Below are positions 61,393-64,000 of a stretch of 64,000 nucleotides of DNA, piece after piece. This stretch comes from Sphingopyxis sp. OAS728. GTDB lineage: Bacteria > Pseudomonadota > Alphaproteobacteria > Sphingomonadales > Sphingomonadaceae. The position numbers and the translations under genes are program-made. The first letter of the stretch is position 1. Each line of letters starts with the position of its first letter. The notes below the pieces were generated by a model. That model saw only the letters and a list, made by a program, of their open reading frames with translations. It had not been told where the DNA came from and did no database searches. The stretch is taken from NCBI RefSeq assembly GCF_014873485.1, contig NZ_JADBDT010000001.1, positions 3,714,501 through 3,778,500 on the forward strand. The letters are read 5' to 3'.

Positions 61393-63717
61393 TTAGAAGT
61401 TCATCCGCGCGGTGACGCCGAAATAACGCTCGGCATCGCGCGGCGTGATCTGGCGCATGAACGACGTACCGTTCGGGATGCGCTGGATCACGAACTGCTT
61501 GTCGGTCAGGTTCTTGACGATGAACGACAGGCTGTATTTGTCGTCGTCGGTGCTCACCTTGATCCCCGCATCCCAGATCGCATAGGCCTTCTGGAACGCG
61601 TTGGGGTTCTGGTTGATGTCGAACTGGGTGCGGCTCTGATAGACGAGCGAGCTGTTCAGATCGACGTTGAACCCGTCGATATTCAGCGGCAGGCGCCAGT
61701 CCATCGTCACCGTGCCCTTATATTTGGGCGCGAAGGGCAGCGGCTTGCCGTTGATCGCATCGGCGCAGGTCACCGCGGCGCCCGACGGACAGATGAACTT
61801 GTTGATATGCGCGTCGGTATAGTTGAAGCCGCCCGACAGCGAGAAATCGTCGGTGATCGCCGCGTTGAAATCCATCTCGATGCCGCGCGTCGACACCGTG
61901 CCCGCGTTGGTCAGGCGCGTGACGACCTGCCCCGCGACGAGGTCGAGGAAGTTCGCCTGATAATTGTCGTATTTGGCATAGAAGCCCGCGACGTTTAGCG
62001 TCAGGCGGCGGTCGAACAGCCGCGTCTTCAGGCCCACTTCATAGGCGTTCGACTTTTCAGGATCGATACGGCCGGTATCGCGCGCCAGCATGTTGAAGAA
62101 CACGTTGAGCGCCGGACCCTTATAGCCGCGCGTATAGGTGGTGTAGGCGACGATATCGTCGGTCAGGTCATATTGCAGCCCGGCATTGCCCGACCAGCCA
62201 TTGTCCTTGATCGACCCCGCCGACGCGAACGCCGGGTTCACGCCGGTGAAGGCGGTCGCCTGCGTCGAGGTGCGCGCAAAGTCATAGCTGACCTTGTCCT
62301 CGGTATAGCGCAGACCCAAAATGCCGCGGAACGCGTCGGTAAAGTTGAGCGTGCCCTGGCCGAAGGCCGAATAGCTCGTCAGCTTGGTCGTGAAATCGGC
62401 ATTGCCTTCATTCGTCGTATAGGTCGACGACCCGGTCGCGCACGGCGTCAGCCCGCCGACGGTCGGCAGCGTCGATGCGGTGCAGGCGGTGACCGTACGG
62501 TTGAAGAAATCGACCTCCTTCGTGTGATAATAATAAAGGCCCGCAACATATTCGAAGAATTGCGGATTGGCCGACGCGATACGCAGTTCCTGCGTAAACT
62601 GGTCGAATTTCAGGTCGCCGCGATCGTGCGACCGCACGTCGCCCGCCGCGGTACCCGTGTTGACGTAACGCGGCGCGTCCGACCGGAAATCGCCGTCGCG
62701 CTGCTGGAAATTATACCAGTGGCGGTATGCGGTGATCGACGTCAGCGTGACGCCGCCAAGGTCGAGGTCGATCTGCCCCGACACGCCGCTGTTCTTGTCC
62801 TTGGTATAGGGATCGAGGTCGTTGTCGATGTCCTTGTTCTTGCCGTCGAGCGTCAACGGCGCGAGGCTCGGGATGAACACCGCATTGTTGAACGCCGAGG
62901 AGAAGACGGTGCCGATGCTGTCGGCAAATCCATTGTCGCTGTTCTTCGAATAATCGGCGATCAGCGTGATCTTCAGATTGTCGGTGGGCTCGGCGATCAG
63001 CTTGCCGCGCACGCCCCAATGTTCGTATCCGTTGACCTTGTGGTTGTTGAACACGTTGCGCGCGTTGCCGTCATATTGCGACCAGAAGCCGGTGAGCGAC
63101 GCGCGGATGCCGTCGCCGAGCGGGCCGCCAACACTCCCGCGAATGCGATATTCATTACCCTCATACCAGGCGGCGTCGATGTAACCGCCGAGCTCGTTGC
63201 CGGGCTCGCGCGACACGATGTTGATCACGCCGGCGCTTGCATTCTTGCCGAACAGGCTGCCCTGCGGGCCGCGCAGCACTTCGATGCGCTCGACGTCGAG
63301 AAAGTCCGACGTCTGCTGGCCGGTGCGCGCATAGACGACGCCGTCGATGACGGTCGACACCGACGGTTCGACACCCGACGAGAAGCTGATCGTGCCGACG
63401 CCGCGGATCGACAGCGCCGAGTCCTTGTTGGTGTTGCCCTTGCGGAAGGTCAGCGTGGGGACGCGCTGGAACAATTGCTCGGCCGAATTGACGTTTGACC
63501 GCTCGAGCTGTTCGCCCGACACGACCGAAATCGCGACGGGCACGTCCTGCAAATTCTGTTCGCGCTTTTGCGCGGTGACGATGATGTCGGTGCTGGCGAA
63601 GGGGGCGTCGGCTTCGGCGGGGGCCGGGGCGTCTTGCGCTGCCGCGGGGGCAGCGATCAGCGCCATGCCCAGTGCCGTCGTGATTGTCAGATACGCTTTG
63701 GCTTTCGACGAAACCAT
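61393..63717 (-). CDS. TonB-dependent receptor, candidate sulfoquinovosyl-glycerol importer
   Basis: This is a 774-residue outer-membrane receptor with a signal peptide (about 1-28, PAAAQD), a plug domain starting DIIVTAQKREQNLQDVPVAIS and containing LRGPQGSLFGKNASAG, and a barrel ending in FGVTARMNF. The AQKREQNLQDVPVAIS plug class is the large sphingomonad receptor group for varied small organics. GGGAGG precedes ATG 63717. It is on the same strand as, and 88 bp upstream of, the sulfoquinovosidase, so uptake of a sulfoquinovose glycoside is likely by context only. Confidence 0.88.
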   Translation of the reverse strand: MVSSKAKAYLTITTALGMALIAAPAAAQDAPAPAEADAPFASTDIIVTAQKREQNLQDVPVAISVVSGEQLERSNVNSAEQLFQRVPTLTFRKGNTNKDSALSIRGVGTISFSSGVEPSVSTVIDGVVYARTGQQTSDFLDVERIEVLRGPQGSLFGKNASAGVINIVSREPGNELGGYIDAAWYEGNEYRIRGSVGGPLGDGIRASLTGFWSQYDGNARNVFNNHKVNGYEHWGVRGKLIAEPTDNLKITLIADYSKNSDNGFADSIGTVFSSAFNNAVFIPSLAPLTLDGKNKDIDNDLDPYTKDKNSGVSGQIDLDLGGVTLTSITAYRHWYNFQQRDGDFRSDAPRYVNTGTAAGDVRSHDRGDLKFDQFTQELRIASANPQFFEYVAGLYYYHTKEVDFFNRTVTACTASTLPTVGGLTPCATGSSTYTTNEGNADFTTKLTSYSAFGQGTLNFTDAFRGILGLRYTEDKVSYDFARTSTQATAFTGVNPAFASAGSIKDNGWSGNAGLQYDLTDDIVAYTTYTRGYKGPALNVFFNMLARDTGRIDPEKSNAYEVGLKTRLFDRRLTLNVAGFYAKYDNYQANFLDLVAGQVVTRLTNAGTVSTRGIEMDFNAAITDDFSLSGGFNYTDAHINKFICPSGAAVTCADAINGKPLPFAPKYKGTVTMDWRLPLNIDGFNVDLNSSLVYQSRTQFDINQNPNAFQKAYAIWDAGIKVSTDDDKYSLSFIVKNLTDKQFVIQRIPNGTSFMRQITPRDAERYFGVTARMNF

Positions 63718-64000
63718 GTTCAGATCCTCCCTTGATGCGCTGCTAAATCAGAATCTCAATCAATTTAATTGACAATTTCGAGCCGACCCATGCGCGCAAT
63801 TATTTTTGTGGTCCAATAGAGAAATGTCGTGATGCCATGTCCGAATGCTATGGCTTGCAGGACAGTGCGAGGAGCAGGCTAGGCGCTCGGGCTCGCGTGT
63901 CGGCCTTGTCATCAGCAACCCTTCCCTTGTCGTGGCGGATCGTTCGTCCGCTTCGACATCAGGCCACGAACTTTGTCGCTCGCAGCCACGAATCGGCTGA
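63718..64000. other. Upstream region of the last TonB receptor, no gene seen
   Basis: No convincing coding frame was found. On the receptor strand an AT-rich block (AATTGTCAATTAAATTGATTG) about 40-65 bp upstream of the start probably holds the promoter, with TTGTCA as a possible -35. The far right part (63840-64000) shows nothing I can support. Confidence 0.4.

Noticed and set aside
44266..63717. Sulfo-EMP or sulfo-Entner-Doudoroff sulfoquinovose pathway
   Set aside because: No sulfo-fructose kinase or aldolase set and no sulfogluconate dehydratase/aldolase genes are visible. The SsuD-like monooxygenase with an AKR fits the oxygenolytic route better.
1..64000. tRNA, rRNA, riboswitch, prophage or integrase genes
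   Set aside because: I looked for these on both strands and found no supporting sequence. Gaps between genes are all under 300 bases apart from short hairpins, repeats and promoters already listed.

Overview
The window is GC-rich, densely coded DNA from an alphaproteobacterium, most probably a sphingomonad (Sphingopyxis/Sphingomonas-like). The grounds are the strong GC bias, three large TonB-dependent receptors each beside a catabolic module (one of the Xanthomonas/Caulobacter carbohydrate type), abundant MFS carriers and exported hydrolases, and CCCCGGCGAAAGCCGGGG-type dispersed inverted repeats between genes. No rRNA, tRNA, CRISPR array, transposase or phage gene was seen. The window reads as a chain of separate catabolic modules, each with its own regulator.

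Region 1 (1-5.6 kb) looks like a D-glutamate / N-acyl-D-amino-acid module. A DgcN-like protein (DUF1611), a DgcA-like enolase-superfamily racemase and a dicarboxylate/glutamate symporter form a minus-strand operon. A LysR regulator lies upstream and an exported D-aminoacylase is divergent from it. Two CTAT-N11-ATAG sites sit where a LysR protein would be expected to act.

Region 2 (5.7-29.2 kb) is an alpha-mannan / high-mannose glycan utilisation locus. It has a ROK repressor, a sugar-porter MFS, ManA, a FucP-type permease, four different GH92 alpha-mannosidases, a GH125 exo-alpha-1,6-mannosidase, a GH2 enzyme, a GH43-fold enzyme, a carbohydrate TonB receptor and a ROK hexokinase. Outer-membrane uptake and periplasmic trimming would give mannose, then Man-6-P (ROK kinase) and Fru-6-P (ManA).

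Region 3 (29.2-32.8 kb) holds a CPA2/Kef-type cation antiporter and an SDR/enoyl-CoA-hydratase pair behind a TTGACGT-GA-ACGTCAA palindrome.

Region 4 (32.8-38.0 kb) holds two FGly-type sulfatases, a formylglycine-generating enzyme made as a lipoprotein, and a TetR regulator. Both sulfatase promoters carry the same operator, AATATA-N-TGACA-N7-TGTCA.

Region 5 (38.0-43.3 kb) has an Lrp/AsnC regulator, an exported cyanophycinase::isoaspartyl-peptidase fusion and a divergent TonB receptor. It looks like a compact cyanophycin or beta-aspartyl-peptide scavenging unit.

Region 6 (43.4-63.7 kb) begins with an amidohydrolase and then appears to be a sulfoquinovose / sulfoquinovosyl-glycerol locus. It contains a YeiH-type putative sulfate exporter, a LacI regulator, an MFS carrier, an aldo/keto reductase translationally coupled to an SsuD-like flavin monooxygenase (as in the sulfo-SMO pathway), an Fe-ADH, a second MFS, a TIM-barrel protein, a GlpD / FAD-oxidase / FGGY-kinase operon (a possible glycerol arm), a LysR, a GH31 with the complete KERWY sulfoquinovosidase signature, and a TonB receptor. 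Three close copies of a LacI-type operator (TGACARCGWTRTCW) precede the MFS, the reductase/monooxygenase pair and the TIM-barrel gene. Five long inverted repeats separate the transcription units of this region.
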